DNA of 64,000 nucleotides from Deroplatys truncata. Its lineage: Eukaryota > Arthropoda > Insecta > Mantodea > Mantidae. This document shows positions 22,725-34,602 of the stretch, one piece after another. The translations under genes were made by a program, and so were the position numbers. The notes under the pieces were generated by a model. The model was not told the DNA's origin. It searched no databases and saw only the letters and a program-made list of their open reading frames with translations. The stretch is from NCBI GenBank assembly GCA_030765065.1, contig CM060990.1:665086618-665150617 (forward strand). Direction: 5' to 3'. Position 1 is the stretch's first letter, and each line of letters begins with the position of its first letter.

Positions 22725-23162
22725 TGTTTTGTGGCTGAAGCCCCTGACGGGGTGAGGTGAGAGGAGACAGAGGGCGGCCGGACCAGGAGGCACAGGGCAG
22801 GGTCGCTACCTTTTCACAGATTGAAACTCCCCGCATGGCAGTTGGTGCAACCGGCTCCCCTCTCCTCCTGCCGGTTTGCAGATCCCGGGGAACCCGGGAC
22901 TTGGAGACCGCCCCCATTCCGGGGGACGAAGGGTTACATACAGCATCCTTTTCCCCTGCCGAACTCTCGCCGACACTTTCAATCCTGAAACAGACCAAGC
23001 GGATGAAAGGTAAAGCGAAATGGGAATGGAGGTGAAATGGAGGGACAGAAAATTCGAGGGATGTAATGATCCTTCCCAGCATTCGTCTAGCGACTCGAGA
23101 AAAGCCACGGTCAGAAAGGTCGCCACGGGAATCGAATCGTTACCGCCTGAGCCATCCCACAG
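22725..23162 (-). repeat. SINE C, tRNA-derived, long body
   Basis: On the minus strand the head has 'gtaacgattcgattcccgtgg' (B box GATTCGATTCCC), then 'ctcgagtcgctagacgaatg', 'aattttctgtccctcc', a long GC-rich body and an end at 'cccgtcaggggcttcagcc'. Three overlapping ORFs of 92-121 codons are by-products of its composition. Confidence 0.6.
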
Positions 23163-23164
23163 TA

Positions 23165-23990
23165 CTTTTATTTCAGTATACTAAGAGTAACACATACTTT
23201 CCTGTTTCATATGTACAGTAGGGGTTATTGCTAGTGACAGATAACTCCAACTAAGGTATTAATGTACTAACTTCAGCTGCAAGTAACTGCGATATTTATA
23301 ACCGTTACACGAAAGTGACGGAATTGTGACAGCTACAGGTACGTTACTGAGTAACCGAAACGCAGTTAATGTTCAAAACAATCTAAACCTAATTTGCATA
23401 CACTGACGATCCCAAGCTTCACGTCCTGTTAAATTTGGTGTCACTTTGTTATGAGCTTAATTGACAACGACAGATATGGACAGCATAAACGCAATGACCT
23501 TGGTCCAGTTTCAGGATGTGTTCAGCTACCAGAAACCAGCGCACTGAAGCAAGCGGTCTGCGCTGGCAGTTGCAACATTTTAGTGATTTGTGGCTAGTGA
23601 CGCGAAAAGGCACTTAAAAGCTGCTGAGATGACAGCAAGCAACAGGGAACATATCTCGCCTGGCGAGTTATTTGTTTACTTTATTCATTCATTAGCCTTC
23701 CGCGTCAGCTGCTGCCATCTTAACGCCAAACGCCGTTTTGGAGACCATGAATAACAGATTAGACTCGCTTCATCTTTCGCATGTTCTAAAGTGTTTGTCA
23801 CACATAAGCGGATTTAAAGTTTTAGAATCATTGTTGATGGTGTTTTCATTATTAAATGACGGAAAATATTCCATTACGATGAGATGAGATGAATCTTTCT
23901 GCGGAATTTCAGGAAGATTCGGCCTAGGAAATAGAGATACATTAAAAGAAACGTACCTATGGGCTGCTTTATATCACTCCCGTTATTATA
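23165..23990. other. Spacer, no recognised gene
   Basis: No supported feature up to the AGGT duplication at 23992. Confidence 0.35.
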
Positions 23991-24215
23991 AAGGTTGCGG
24001 TTGAGTTCGTGTATGTTAATATTAAAGTTTATATGTAATTAATGTTGACTCTTTTATTAATTATGATTTTTTTTAATATTTATGCCTCGGCTGCGTCAGT
24101 TATACCTGGTAGAGCAAGTATCTCTTAGAAGTGTTGGTACGGCTGCAGAATAGTTTCACACACTTTACACAATATAATTTTTAATTCTCACTTCTTTATT
24201 GCTTCAAGGCAGTTT

Positions 24216-24218
<3 letters not shown>

Positions 24219-24265
<47 letters not shown>
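24219..24265 (+). repeat. (TA)n microsatellite
   Basis: About 23 TA units inside the left half of the outer alpha LTR. Confidence 0.9.
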
Positions 24266-24270
<5 letters not shown>

Positions 24271-24443
24271 TACAATTTACTGAAGTATTTACGTATGGAG
24301 CTGTAAGATATTACGTTCTATATGTGTGCTAACGAACTGCAGTTTACAGAGAATTTCTCAACTTCTTTATTCGCATTAAAAAAAATTATGAATCGCACAA
24401 ATATATATCTCTGCGAATATTTAGTGAAATTTATTTTATGGCT

Positions 24444-25436
24444 TGAAGTAGGTTGTTGCTTCACGTTATTTGCCCCACGTTTGGTAGCCAATTTTAAGTA
24501 GCTATGTTGCTGCTACATATGGAAAGTCAGTTTGAAGATGATGTATTATATTTCGACTGTTGGGGAGCCGAACTTGAAATAGTTGCAACCACACGTATAG
24601 TACCCGCTTTCCGGTAGCCTTCGCCCGAAATGTTTAAAAAATATTAACTTTGTAATTTACCGTTTCTTTAAATATTATATATTTATGTTTGCCTCGGCTG
24701 CGTCAGTATTATTGTTAGAGACATGTTTCTCTTTGCAGGGTTGTGGTGCGGCTGAAGAATGTAGGCTTACACTGATCATAATTTTTACTTCACTACCTTT
24801 TATTAATTCTTAACACGATTTAAATAACACTTCACTGATATAGAGAGCTGTAAGATTGTTTTAGTAAATACTTGCACTTTTTAACACGTAAGCTATTTTT
24901 GTCTCACACAAAATACATATTAAATTTCTGGAGGACACATCTCGCGTCAGGAACACTTTCTTCAAGCAACACGTCCAGTTATGAGCACTGTCTACAAGCA
25001 ACTGGCTTCTAGATTTGTAAATTTTGCTATATTTTAGTTTCTGATTGTCTGTTCCTCATCCAATATAATACTTTTATTTGACTAAAGCTTCTTCTGTTTG
25101 TTGATTGGCTATTTTATAAACTGTCTCAAAATGTACATTATTGTTGCTCCAAGAATGACTAGTAGAATTATTAAACCTTCTAATTCATTATGGCCTCAAG
25201 GCTACCTCATTGTTACCTTATTGTTAGCAACTTTTAACCTCTTATTCTCACAGCTCCTACATTATTAAATTACGTAATACATTCACATAACATTATTGAA
25301 CATGTATATAATAATATAAATAATATATAATCTGCAATATACACTTTTTATATATTGTTACATACACATATTGCTTTAAGGCGGGTTGTTATTGAATTAT
25401 ATAATATATATTATATAATTTGACTGAAATCATTTA
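24444..25436 (+). mobile_element. LTR, family alpha (copy 5), nested in copy 4
   Basis: It begins TGAAGTAGGTTG with two 5' modules and runs through all family landmarks to 'gactgaaatcatttaa'. The last 20 or so bases (the GTTAAAAATACTGCCTCA end) are missing, so no target duplication can be read. A small deletion at the junction with the outer copy would explain this. Confidence 0.7.
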
Positions 25437-26177
25437 ATAATTATCTGTTCCTAACTACATTTTTAAACGTCAAAATTTATCTTCTCCGCACTGCACTAAA
25501 ATTTCACATCTGCACACTCTGAGCTTCATCTACTGAACTGACTTGGCTTTGGTACGTTACCTCTTAGCCTCCACAACTTAAAATTTTAAATTTAATCTCT
25601 CTATTTACTGATTGTCTAAGCCTACTCTAGCAGAACACTTTTAGTTTGACTTTGATTGGCTTTTTGCACCCACGTGACTACAAACCTTTTGACGTTACAC
25701 CAGTATTTTTCCATCGACTGTTCGTATCCTGCTTAGCTTTCTAACCTATTGTTCTGCCAAGGTTACAGCTTATTGTTAACCAACATTTGCTTCCACTTTA
25801 TGACACTTCCAGCTTGCTTCAACCCTCACAGCTCCTACGTTACTAAACTAAGAAATACATTCGCATAATATTTTACACACATATATACAATAACTAAATA
25901 TAATACAATGGCTGCAATATACACATTATATACTATAATATATACTGATTGCTTATAGGCGGGCTATTATTTTTATATTGTATAATTAGTTTATTATCAG
26001 TTAAGGGATAAAAAAATACTGCCTCAAGGTCACAAAAGTAATACGGACAGAGAGAAAAGGGTTTCTCAGTAATGGATACTACGACAATAACAACATTCAC
26101 TGCGTATGCGTAGGCTTACTAGAACTATTCATGTATGTTTGCTTGATTTTGATTTTTGCTAAAGTTTAACTGCATGT

Positions 26178-27159
26178 TGAGGCAGTATTTTTAACACTTG
26201 AATAATTTCAATTGTATTATATAATATGTAAATTCAATAACAGCCCGCCTTGAAGCAATATATATGTAATAATTTTTAAAAATGTATGTAACAGTCATAG
26301 CAAATGCTTATATTATTGTAAACATGTTTAATAATGTTATGTGAATGCATTATGTGATTAATAGTGTAAGAGTTGTGAGAATAATAAGTTTAAAGTTGCT
26401 AACAATGAGGTGACAATGAAGTAACCTTGAGGCAATAATGAGCTTGAGAATTTAAATGTTACTAGTCATGATTAGAGCAACGATAACGTAAACCTTGTGA
26501 CAGTTTTTAAAATAGCCAATCAAATTCCAGAAAAAGTTTTAATTAAATGCAGGTATTCCATTGGACTAGAATTAGCCAATCAGAGACTTGAAATACAGAA
26601 GCTTACGGGTTTGGACGGTTGAAATATGTTCAGTTGCCTGCAGACCTTGTTGGTGACCGGATGGAAGGTGTGTTCTCTAAAGAAATATTACGTATTCGTG
26701 TGAAACGAAAATTATGTATAAGCGTTAACAAAGTGCAAGTATTAAATTAAAGAATCTCACAGCTCTTAATATCAGTGTAGTGATATTTAATTTGTGTCAA
26801 AGATTAATAAAAAGAAGTGAATTTAAACTTAAAATTTGTGTAGCCTACATTCTTGTCGCACCACGCCCTGCCTAAGAGATATGTGACTCTAAAACAATAC
26901 TGAAGCAGCCGAGGAAAAACAAACATAAATAATATCTATAGAGCCGTTTAATAACATAGTTAATAGTTAATATTTTTTTAAACTTGGAGCGTAACAAAAA
27001 TACATCTTCAAAAATCGGCTTCTCATACGTAACAGCATATTTCGTAACAAACAATCTTCTTCAAATTGACGTTCATACGTGGAGTTAAATAAATAAATAA
27101 ACAAACTCCAAGACAATAACTTCAAGTTGGCCCCCATACGTGGAACAACATCTTCTTCA
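26178..27159 (-). mobile_element. Solo LTR, family alpha (copy 6)
   Basis: The minus-strand copy is 982 bp, with TGAGGCAGTATT at its left edge and CTTCTTCA at its right edge, flanked by ATGT on both sides (26174-26177, 27160-27163). It has three 5' modules, the most in this window. No internal region is present. Confidence 0.85.
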
Positions 27160-27289
27160 ATGTGGCACCACAGGCACTGGGCGCTGAAATTTTGCAATGA
27201 TATTATAATTAGGGAAGGAAATTTGTAAAGGTAACGCTCCAGGTCTAAGTTCCGGGTACCTTCCTGGCAGTTGAAGTCAGGAAAATCTG

Positions 27290-27400
27290 GAAGAAACCTT
27301 CGTCAAGGAGGACGGTCCCGACGGCATTTGAACTGCGGACCTCCTATTCAAAAGTACATGCCTTAACAACCATTTATACACCGCCTTTAACTACATTGGT
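27290..27400 (-). repeat. tRNA-like SINE head fragment
   Basis: Read on the minus strand, CGCAGTTCAAATGCCG resembles a B box, with an A-box-like stretch about 40 bp upstream. It resembles SINE heads but is too short to assign to a family. Confidence 0.35.
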
Positions 27401-27534
27401 CTTATCGGCGCATTTTCCTTTGAACTTATTGCCTAAGACAATGGTGTTAACACGTATTCGCTGGATTTCTTGCACTTCGGGTTTCTATCATTAGATCACA
27501 CACACTGACACACATTCACACTTCCAGAGGGTGG

Positions 27535-27580
27535 TAGTAGTAGTGGTAGTGGTGGTGGTGGTGGTGGTGGTGGTAGTATT
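27535..27580 (+). repeat. GTG/GTA trinucleotide microsatellite
   Basis: An imperfect (GGT)n tract with GTA variants. Confidence 0.85.
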
Positions 27581-27774
27581 TATTAAGTACTTAGTATTAC
27601 ATTAATTGCATAACCCAGTCGCATGGGTCATAAGACCGTGCATGCTCTCTAGAAAAATACCTGGTCTGTATACGTGACTTGCAGTATCGACCAGAAACAA
27701 CTATGTTTATAATCACCACATTATATACATACATATAAAATTGAAAAACACTCTGAATCACACACGTAAACACA

Positions 27775-27778
<4 letters not shown>

Positions 27779-27808
<30 letters not shown>
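27779..27808 (+). repeat. (CA)n microsatellite
   Basis: About 15 CA units. It creates the Val-Cys run of a short minus-strand ORF, which is not a gene. Confidence 0.9.
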
Positions 27809-27809
<1 letters not shown>

Positions 27810-27841
27810 GTGCTCAAGCACCACATATATTTAAAGAAAAT

Positions 27842-28690
27842 TTACATAAACACCTTATCTCTTAGTACACGTACTTCCATTAAATATGTGCCCAACCTTG
27901 GCCAGTTTTGACTGTTCAGAATCAAGTTCCAGCATGCTGTCCTCCGTCTGTTGGAAGCCAAAAATACTTCCGGTAATAATTTTTTCCTAATACTCTCCGT
28001 CTGCCAAAATATGCGTCCAGTCTTCTTGTTCCCCGCATAATGGGCAAATCCTCCTGCCATCATCATCAGCAATCTTGCGAGCTTTCCACCCTCCCAACCT
28101 AAGCCATGCTATTCCCGTCCTCTTGTTTTATACCTAATTCCAAAATATGTTTCCTTACCCCACCTAGTTTTTATTTCCTTTTGTAGCTCCAATGTTGATC
28201 TTTGTCTACATTCAGACTCTATTTTCTGCCTGTTGATATCACATAGTCGTCTTTTGACTTTTTTCACGGCACTGTGTGTATTTTCATTACCCCTTTGCCA
28301 GATATCGTTTAAGCCTATTTTTGATAATTCCCGTTGTAACCCCGCCGCCCACCATTTTGGATGCTCTGTTGTTCATTTGATGACGATAACATATTGCTCT
28401 CAAAGTTGTTTGATCACCTTTAATTATTCGCAGCCAGTACATAACTACATTTAGTTTAGCAAATACAGCATCTTCCCAGCATCCTACCTCACGAAGAACT
28501 CCGTAGTTTGAAGTAACCTTCCCCAACCCTAGAATGCACTTCCAAAAATTACATTGTACTTTATTTACATTATCCACCCTCTCCCATCCCTATACTTCAC
28601 TGCCGTAAAGTAATGAGGACCTAACCATTGCTTCATACATGGTCTGTAATGTTTTTACTGGCATATCTGGCACCCGGGTCAATGTCCTTA
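27842..28690 (-). pseudogene. LINE reverse-transcriptase 3' end, decayed
   Basis: Minus-strand reading gives, in order: VKTLQTMYEAMVRSSLLYGS (post-catalytic RT region, the usual SLLYGSEVWG motif, here with a stop in place of Trp), then VQCNFWKCILGLGKVTSN (like the 'QRKF.K.VLG...TSN' segment after the RT domain), then VLREVG and YWLRII. After a gap and frame change come GFAHYAGNKKTG and related residues, which recall the terminal CPLCG zinc-knuckle region of insect non-LTR elements. Stops and frameshifts interrupt it, so it is dead. No endonuclease or catalytic FADD is in the window. The clade (Jockey-, CR1- or RTE-like) is uncertain. Confidence 0.65.
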
Positions 28691-28721
28691 ATACTTCAGA
28701 AAGTTGTCCAATTCTGGGGAG

Positions 28722-28832
28722 GGTAGGGAATCATCTTGGCTAGAGAAAAATTCCCACGCGTAGCCGGGATGAACCCGGGACCCCTCGCACAGCAGCCAGG
28801 TGCTCTACCGACAGAGCTCCGGAGCCAGCCAA
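28722..28832 (-). repeat. tRNA-like SINE head fragment
   Basis: On the minus strand it reads GAGCTCTGTCGGTAGAGC (D-arm and A box) and GTCCCGGGTTCATCCC (T-arm and B box) about 25 bp apart. The acceptor stem does not pair, so it is a SINE-type relic rather than a working tRNA. It sits next to the LINE fragment. Confidence 0.55.
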
Positions 28833-28834
28833 TT

Positions 28835-30300
28835 ACTCCCTCATCGCACACTCTCTAACTAGGTATTGCAGTGCTCCTCAAATATCTCTGTACTTCACCA
28901 CCTAGCGACTGAAATATATACCAAATGCCCCGAAGCACTTTTTGCCAGTGCTTTTGCTCACCTTTCGTTTCCCTTCCTATTCTTGCAATTAGCTTACTCA
29001 TGAATTCTAAAATAAACAAACGCATAAAATGAATCCGTACAGTTGCAAATCTACGGCGACTATCAGCGAAGGAATTATAGAAAGTGGTTTAATGTAATTG
29101 AATTACTGTATTCGACTAGCACTCATCTCCAATTTTTTTCTAATTTTGTTTTACCTTGTATCAGTCCCCTCCCCCATAAAGCTTTAAGTGGACAACAGGT
29201 CATTTCTAGTGCTAGATATAAAGAAAACGGGATGGTTAGATCCCTATTTAGTTTTAAACATGCTACCTCCGGATACCTTCTCTCTTACAAAACTATCAAT
29301 GGATATCAATGATTTTCAGACTCGTGAATGTAATTTTGATTATTGCTGTATACTTAGACACATTTAGGGCGTGAGAGACGGTCGTATTAACCACTACACC
29401 ACTGAGGACCACCACTCTACCCTCTTCTTCTAGCTTTTCATTGGTATCTTACAACCCAGAGCTCACATACAAAGGAACGTATTTAGTTCCTGCTGCTACT
29501 AACTTTTCTTTAACATACGTTTCTATGGCACTCAAACTAGAGATTTCGAATGAAATCAGGGGTATCATTATCAAGAGACTCGACATCTGAGCATGCGCAG
29601 TTTCCGGCAATGGGGACATACATTTCAAGCGATTCATTATTTCATTCTTAGAGTGTACATAGGATAAAAAGTATATGTCATAGTCTAATGATTCATTTTT
29701 AATTGGGTATACTTAGCCTTAATTGTGTTTGAATGATTAATGAAAATAAGTATGCACTTCCTTGGACTGGAATTACTCATCCCCATTGAGACCACTGTAC
29801 TTCGCCCTTAAATCCTCTGCAGTGCTTTTTCTCTCCACTTCTGCACCCTGTATCCTTTTCACACCCCATTTTCATATTTTAAACCGTTCATTCGGAATCA
29901 TAGAACCTGTTAAAATGCTATATGCTGGGTAGAGGCCTAAAAGTTCACATGAAAATTAAATTAATTTCTAATACCCAGCACGCACATTGAGGGGACGTAT
30001 ACCAATTTGGCTGCAGAGGACCGAAATGTGGTGTGGTGGTTAAGAGGAAGGCGTGGGTTTTTCACTGTACAAAATCCATAACACAAACCTAATTACATAT
30101 GCCTAGATTTATTTCCCAACCGTTTGGGATTCCTATATTATTAAATATGAAAGGTGAGAAGAGATGTCAACCGATCCAAAAGCTGGCTTGCACACGCGAT
30201 CCGTTTCCACGGAATCCTAACTAAGACAGACGCTATATCCCCCACCATTCGTGGCTAGCAAAACTATCAGCCAGGAGTGACGTAAACAACAATGTGTCTG
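28835..30300. other. Spacer with an unassigned 89-codon ORF
   Basis: Includes a plus ORF at 29043-29312 with no recognisable motif and a short stretch near 29372-29412 that resembles the tRNA head of SINE A on the minus strand. Nothing else is supported. Confidence 0.35.
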
Positions 30301-30311
30301 GTAATGACAAT

Positions 30312-30997
30312 TGTGCCAAATTGACCCTCCCCGGAGAAATATACAGTAGGCGACGGGGCTGTACTAAAGGAAAGCTGTCATGTACGGCAACAGAAGGGAA
30401 ACGACTAGGGTAGTAGATCTCAACGAGTCGACTACAACAACAAGAATGGGCGAAGTTGGTTTGACTCAAGCATTACGTCAGGCGATTGTGGTCGTTGTCT
30501 GCGCAGGCGCTGGATCACGCCCAGCTTTCTTCAGGGTGCTGTCTACAAGGGTGTCCAGTCTCTCTTCGACGACGAGCGAGATTGTGAGAAAAACAACAGG
30601 ACAACAGTTAGATAGAAAGCATTCTGCACGGTAATTCTAAATTCATTTTCGGCTTAACATATTCAAAATTCCTTTTAGTTATTCTTCACCGGGAAAAGAT
30701 TGAGTGTCGGATCTATAGACTTATTGTGGTTGGTCTGAAACATATCGGTAAATGTGAGAGCAGGAAGCAATTTGTAACTATTGTAATTAAATGTAATACA
30801 TTTAAGCCGTAAAGCATGTAAAGAATGGTGAACGAAGAAGGGTTTGTTAATTGTAATGGTTAATGTTATTGAACTGTCAGTTCATTAAAATAAAGAAATT
30901 CGGCTTGTTAATTATTTTGTGGAATATATTTTCAAATAACAATCTGCCATTATTCCTGTATTAATTCATTTCCTCTAGGGTTAAAGTTCACGTTTCA
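30312..30997 (+). mobile_element. Solo LTR, family gamma (copy 1)
   Basis: The 686-bp segment runs from TGTGCCAAATTGACCC to CACGTTTCA and is flanked by CAAT on both sides (30308-30311, 30998-31001). The minus-strand copy at 58369-59055 is almost the same length and has its own, different 4-bp duplication. Shared blocks include 'ttgaccctccccggagaaa', 'gactgcgcaggcgc', 'gtaaatgtgagagcaggaag', 'aaagaaattcggctt' and 'caaatctgccattattcct'. The AATAAA-like hexamer before 'gaaattcggctt' could be a polyadenylation signal. ORFs inside are not coding. Confidence 0.85.
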
Positions 30998-31001
30998 CAA
31001 T

Positions 31002-31860
31002 GCAGAATAATAATATGTCTAGCACTGACAATGTAACCCCTAAAATTATTAATACCCCACAATATACAACAAATTAGTCTCGTGTATTGCAATACGTCTT
31101 TGGAATGGACGTAGCTGACAACTGTTTTGTTTACGTGGGTTTTACATAGCGCAAAAGCAAAGAAACATTGACTGAATCATATTTACGATGAGTGTATCCT
31201 TAACATTGTAACGGTTTGGTGGCCACATGGGATTATTTTCTATATTAATCTCTGCATTTTGAATTATTTTAATATAGGCAATCAGCTTCACTTCTATAAT
31301 AACCTTTTATTTTATTACATTAGAACAAATTTTCATCGTAACCTAAAGTGTTTGTAGATTTTAAATATCTACACTGAAGTAAATCAATTACTAGCTACAT
31401 TATCTGAACTGGCTGCAGTATGAGACTGTTTTCAGTATTCTCTAGCAGGAAACTGCTCTTCCGGAAAACGGGAGACATTATTTAGAAAGGAAAATCAAGA
31501 AACGGAAACTCGAACCCATGACGTTTGTTATTTTTTCGTATAAAAAGCCACTGTTCGTTGCTCTTAGTTTGCTTCCTGTCTTTTAGTTTCTGTTTTTCTT
31601 CTCGAGTCTCCGTTCCATTTGATTTTTGTTGTTTGTTTGCCCACTCCGCTCCACTCCCCACGCACACAGACATGCCCAAAGCGGGGCTCGAAACCACAAT
31701 CCGATGTACCACGAAACCCATATCGAACATTATCGGCATATACTTCAGAAAATGAGATTTGAGTTTGAATATTCCTAAACTATGGCGACTTGGGCTTTCT
31801 GAAAGCTTTCTGCAAAAACCCAGTAACTTCGTTTCAGCATAACATCTCTAGAGTACAAAA
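31002..31860. other. Spacer, no recognised gene
   Basis: The overlapping 85-codon minus and 76-codon plus ORFs near 31482-31755 are complementary to each other and show no motif. Confidence 0.35.
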
Positions 31861-31863
31861 GCT

Positions 31864-32095
31864 GATGTGTTATATTCACATGACTTTCTCTACCATCTAT
31901 CGTTTATTAGTATGTATACAGATAATTATTCTTACGAAAGCTTATTTCCCTATCTACTTCATTTTAATCAGATAAACCTTTTCGGCAACAGCTGCATTAC
32001 ACATTTCGCTAAAGATGCAAAGGGAATAGCGATAGATTATATTAGAATGCGTTCTGTAGGTTCTTTACTGGCCAAAAGGCCTTGAACATAGAAAA
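31864..32095 (+). repeat. Family M fragment, copy 2
   Basis: Only the first 230 bp of the family are present: 'tgatgtgttatattcacatg', 'actttctctaccatctatcg', 'cttcattttaatcagataaac', 'aaagatgcaaagggaatagc'. It is closest to the start of the copy at 62408. Confidence 0.6.
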
Positions 32096-32097
32096 TG

Positions 32098-32470
32098 TCA
32101 AAAGCTTTTATATTTCTATTGTATTGAACTTAGTATAACTTGGGTTTTACAGCATGTGTCACTGCACAAGGTAATTACATCCTTACTTGCATGCAAGGAG
32201 TGTCAGGATGTTACAAAATGGTCAATTATGTACAATAAACTTATTATTTTTGCACACATAAAGTTTACAACATTTTAAGTTATGATGCTGCTAAAATGTA
32301 AACAGCAAGCATCAAATTTCTATTACATTAAACAGTTGTCACGTCTACTGAATACAAAATGCCTTCCCTTGAATGCTTAAACCTTTGCTTATATGCAAAG
32401 AGTGTCAGAATTTTAAGATATACATTTACAAAATATGAAATATGTACAATAAACAATTTTGCATATAATA
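32098..32470. other. AT-rich spacer
   Basis: No supported feature. Confidence 0.4.
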
Positions 32471-32476
32471 TATATA

Positions 32477-32975
32477 CGAGGGGTGTTCAATAAGTAAGTT
32501 TCCCTATTTTATAAAAAAAATTACACTTATTGAATTAATTTTATTTATATTGTACAATCCTTCTGTTAAGTTTCTGCATAGTCAACATGTTTTTCCAAGC
32601 ATTTTTGGGGACGTGACCCAAATTTCTCCAAGCCAGTGTGGTATCAGGTCGGGTCCTGTGCTCGCAACCAGCTGTTCGCTGATTTGACTTCATCATCGGT
32701 GTTAAAAGTGCTTACCTTTGAGTTGGAGGAACATGTAAAAATCACTTGGGGGCAAGCTCCGGTGAGTACGGAGGACACAAAAACTTACAAGTTTAATCTT
32801 GATCCAGGCGGAGCCCAGAAGATTCAACTGGGAAGTTTTCTCGCATCCTCCATATTCACCAGATCTTTTCCCAAGTGATTTTCACATGTTCCCCTGACTC
32901 AAAGATCATCTTGGAGGTAAGCACTTAAAATCAGAAGTGAACAGCCGGTTGCGAGCACAGGATCCGACTTCCGGT
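32477..32975. mobile_element. Mariner fragment rearranged into a hairpin
   Basis: The left end has a mariner-type terminus CGAGGGGTGTTCAATAAGTA next to TA (32475-32476). Two arms then form an imperfect inverted repeat, 32648 to about 32787 and about 32829 to 32968, with a centre near 32808. The right arm, read on the plus strand, encodes YSPDLFPSDFHMFP, the region of the third catalytic Asp in mariner transposases. The left arm encodes the same on the minus strand. The two copies are therefore tail to tail. No matching right terminus is visible. Confidence 0.65.
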
Positions 32976-32977
32976 TC

Positions 32978-34598
32978 AGGTTGTTTGAGCGGTATTTAAG
33001 AACCATAGCAAATTTCTGCTTTTAAGATTATACTATTTCTATATATACACATTATTAAATTGTAATATAAGAAAAATAAATAAATAAAAATGCGTAATGG
33101 TTACAGACATAAAGCCGAACTGAGATAAACTATTTTAATATTACAGCATATGAGTAAAACTCTGATAGGTATTTTTCTAAAAAAAAAAAAGAAACAGGAT
33201 ACCTTACGGTGAAATTTCCAAAATCCGTTTTGAATCACATGCAGCTATTGCAATACTCTAGTTATTTTTATATAAAATTTTCTACACACCAAATTATTGT
33301 TTGTACAATAAACATTTTCCTGACATTAGATATGTATTTTGTTAAGAGACACAAATCGGCCTTTTTTTCCATAGTTGTTTGAATATAGACAAAAATGATT
33401 GTTTTTCTTCTGTTCTACAGAAAAATTCCCCCAAAATTTCATTTATTTCACAATTTATACAATATTATGTGCGAACTACTCACATATTTTACAAAAAGTG
33501 GCTTTTAAACCTCTTTGTCTATATTTTGTATGCCTAGCTTGCAAATTTCAGAAAGATTAGTGAAAACTGCATCCTTTATGTACTGAAATATGTGAAGCAT
33601 TTTGTTTCTTAGAAAATCAGGTTTAAAGATTCACGTGCCACTATTTTGTGTTTCTGGCCTTGATACTACGGCATAATGTGTTGATATATGCTCTAAGTTA
33701 TTAGAAAATGAACAAGAAAAGGTTGCCTTAAAGAAAGAGTGCCAGAATAGTTAAACCGTAGTATCTGTTCTTTCTACGTATTAAAAGTGAAAATTATCCC
33801 TTCGTTAATTTGGCTTATGGAAACCAATGCTTTCTGGAGTCAATGCAGTTACATAATTAATTATAATGCCACTCTGGTTTACCTAAAGTGAATAAAGTCC
33901 CATTAGTTGGATTCCAGCGTCTAATAGCAAAGAAAATCTTTGATACACCCTTCTTAGTTATATTCATTATTTACTCTCCGGTTTCCTTTCCCTTCCCTCG
34001 CCAAGGTTAATCAAAAGCGTTTACCGGCGGTGTAGAGAAAGCTAATATTTATATTACAAAAATACACTTAGCTTGGAAACCTAGCTCGCAATGAAAGGCA
34101 TTTAGTCGTTTTCACAAATAATATAAAGTGTTCTCTAAGCTGCATGTTAAAGGCACTTCTGCTTGGAACTTTCGAAACGAAAGCTTTTACATGAAAGTAG
34201 TGGCAACATTTTTGAATGGCTGGAGTGCCTGTGCGTCCATCGGACAGCTTAATTAGAAGAGAGTAAACAGAGTGAAAGGGAGCTTTAAAGCTAAAATGTA
34301 AAGGACTTTGCAATGCATGGAAGAAATGTTCGTATCGCTTTGCTTACGCCGGATCGTTAATATGAAAGTATAGAAGGTTCGCCTGTTGTTTTATTTTCCC
34401 TCTACTATGGAGGGAGTTAGGTTACTTTCAGCTAAATAAATTGCGTTAGTTTTATTTGCATATACATATACCTTACGTAACATTCTTTCCGCTTTAATAT
34501 TGTGAAAATGCTTTCACATATGTTCTTGTTCCATAATAGGGGTGAAGGAAGTGTATATGCAGTCCTTTACACAAAAAGAGAGATCAGTGAGGACATTG
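32978..34598. other. AT-rich spacer
   Basis: About 1.6 kb without a recognisable gene or repeat. The minus ORF at 34068-34313 shows no motif. Confidence 0.35.
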
Positions 34599-34602
34599 AA
34601 AA

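Larger units (their letters stand above)
23996..26026 (+). mobile_element. Solo LTR, family alpha (copy 4), interrupted
   Basis: The outer copy begins TGCGGTTGAG and ends ATACTGCCTCA, flanked by AGGT on both sides (23992-23995, 26027-26030). Its left part (23996 to about 24440) carries 'gcctcggctgcgtcagtta' and a (TA)n tract. Its right part (25437-26026) carries 'ctcacagctcctacgtt' and 'aggcgggctatta'. About 990 bp between them is a second, less diverged alpha copy. The outer copy is the most diverged of the family here. Confidence 0.75.

Noticed and set aside
22757-23126. Overlapping ORFs of 92-121 codons on both strands
   Set aside because: They lie in SINE C and are open on both strands because of its composition.
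29043-29312. 89-codon plus ORF
   Set aside because: No recognisable motif, no splice or promoter support, and a length expected by chance in this window.
32636-32878. 80-codon plus ORF at the hairpin
   Set aside because: It crosses the antisense arm and the centre of the mariner hairpin; only the short YSPDLFPSDF part of the other arm is real coding relic.
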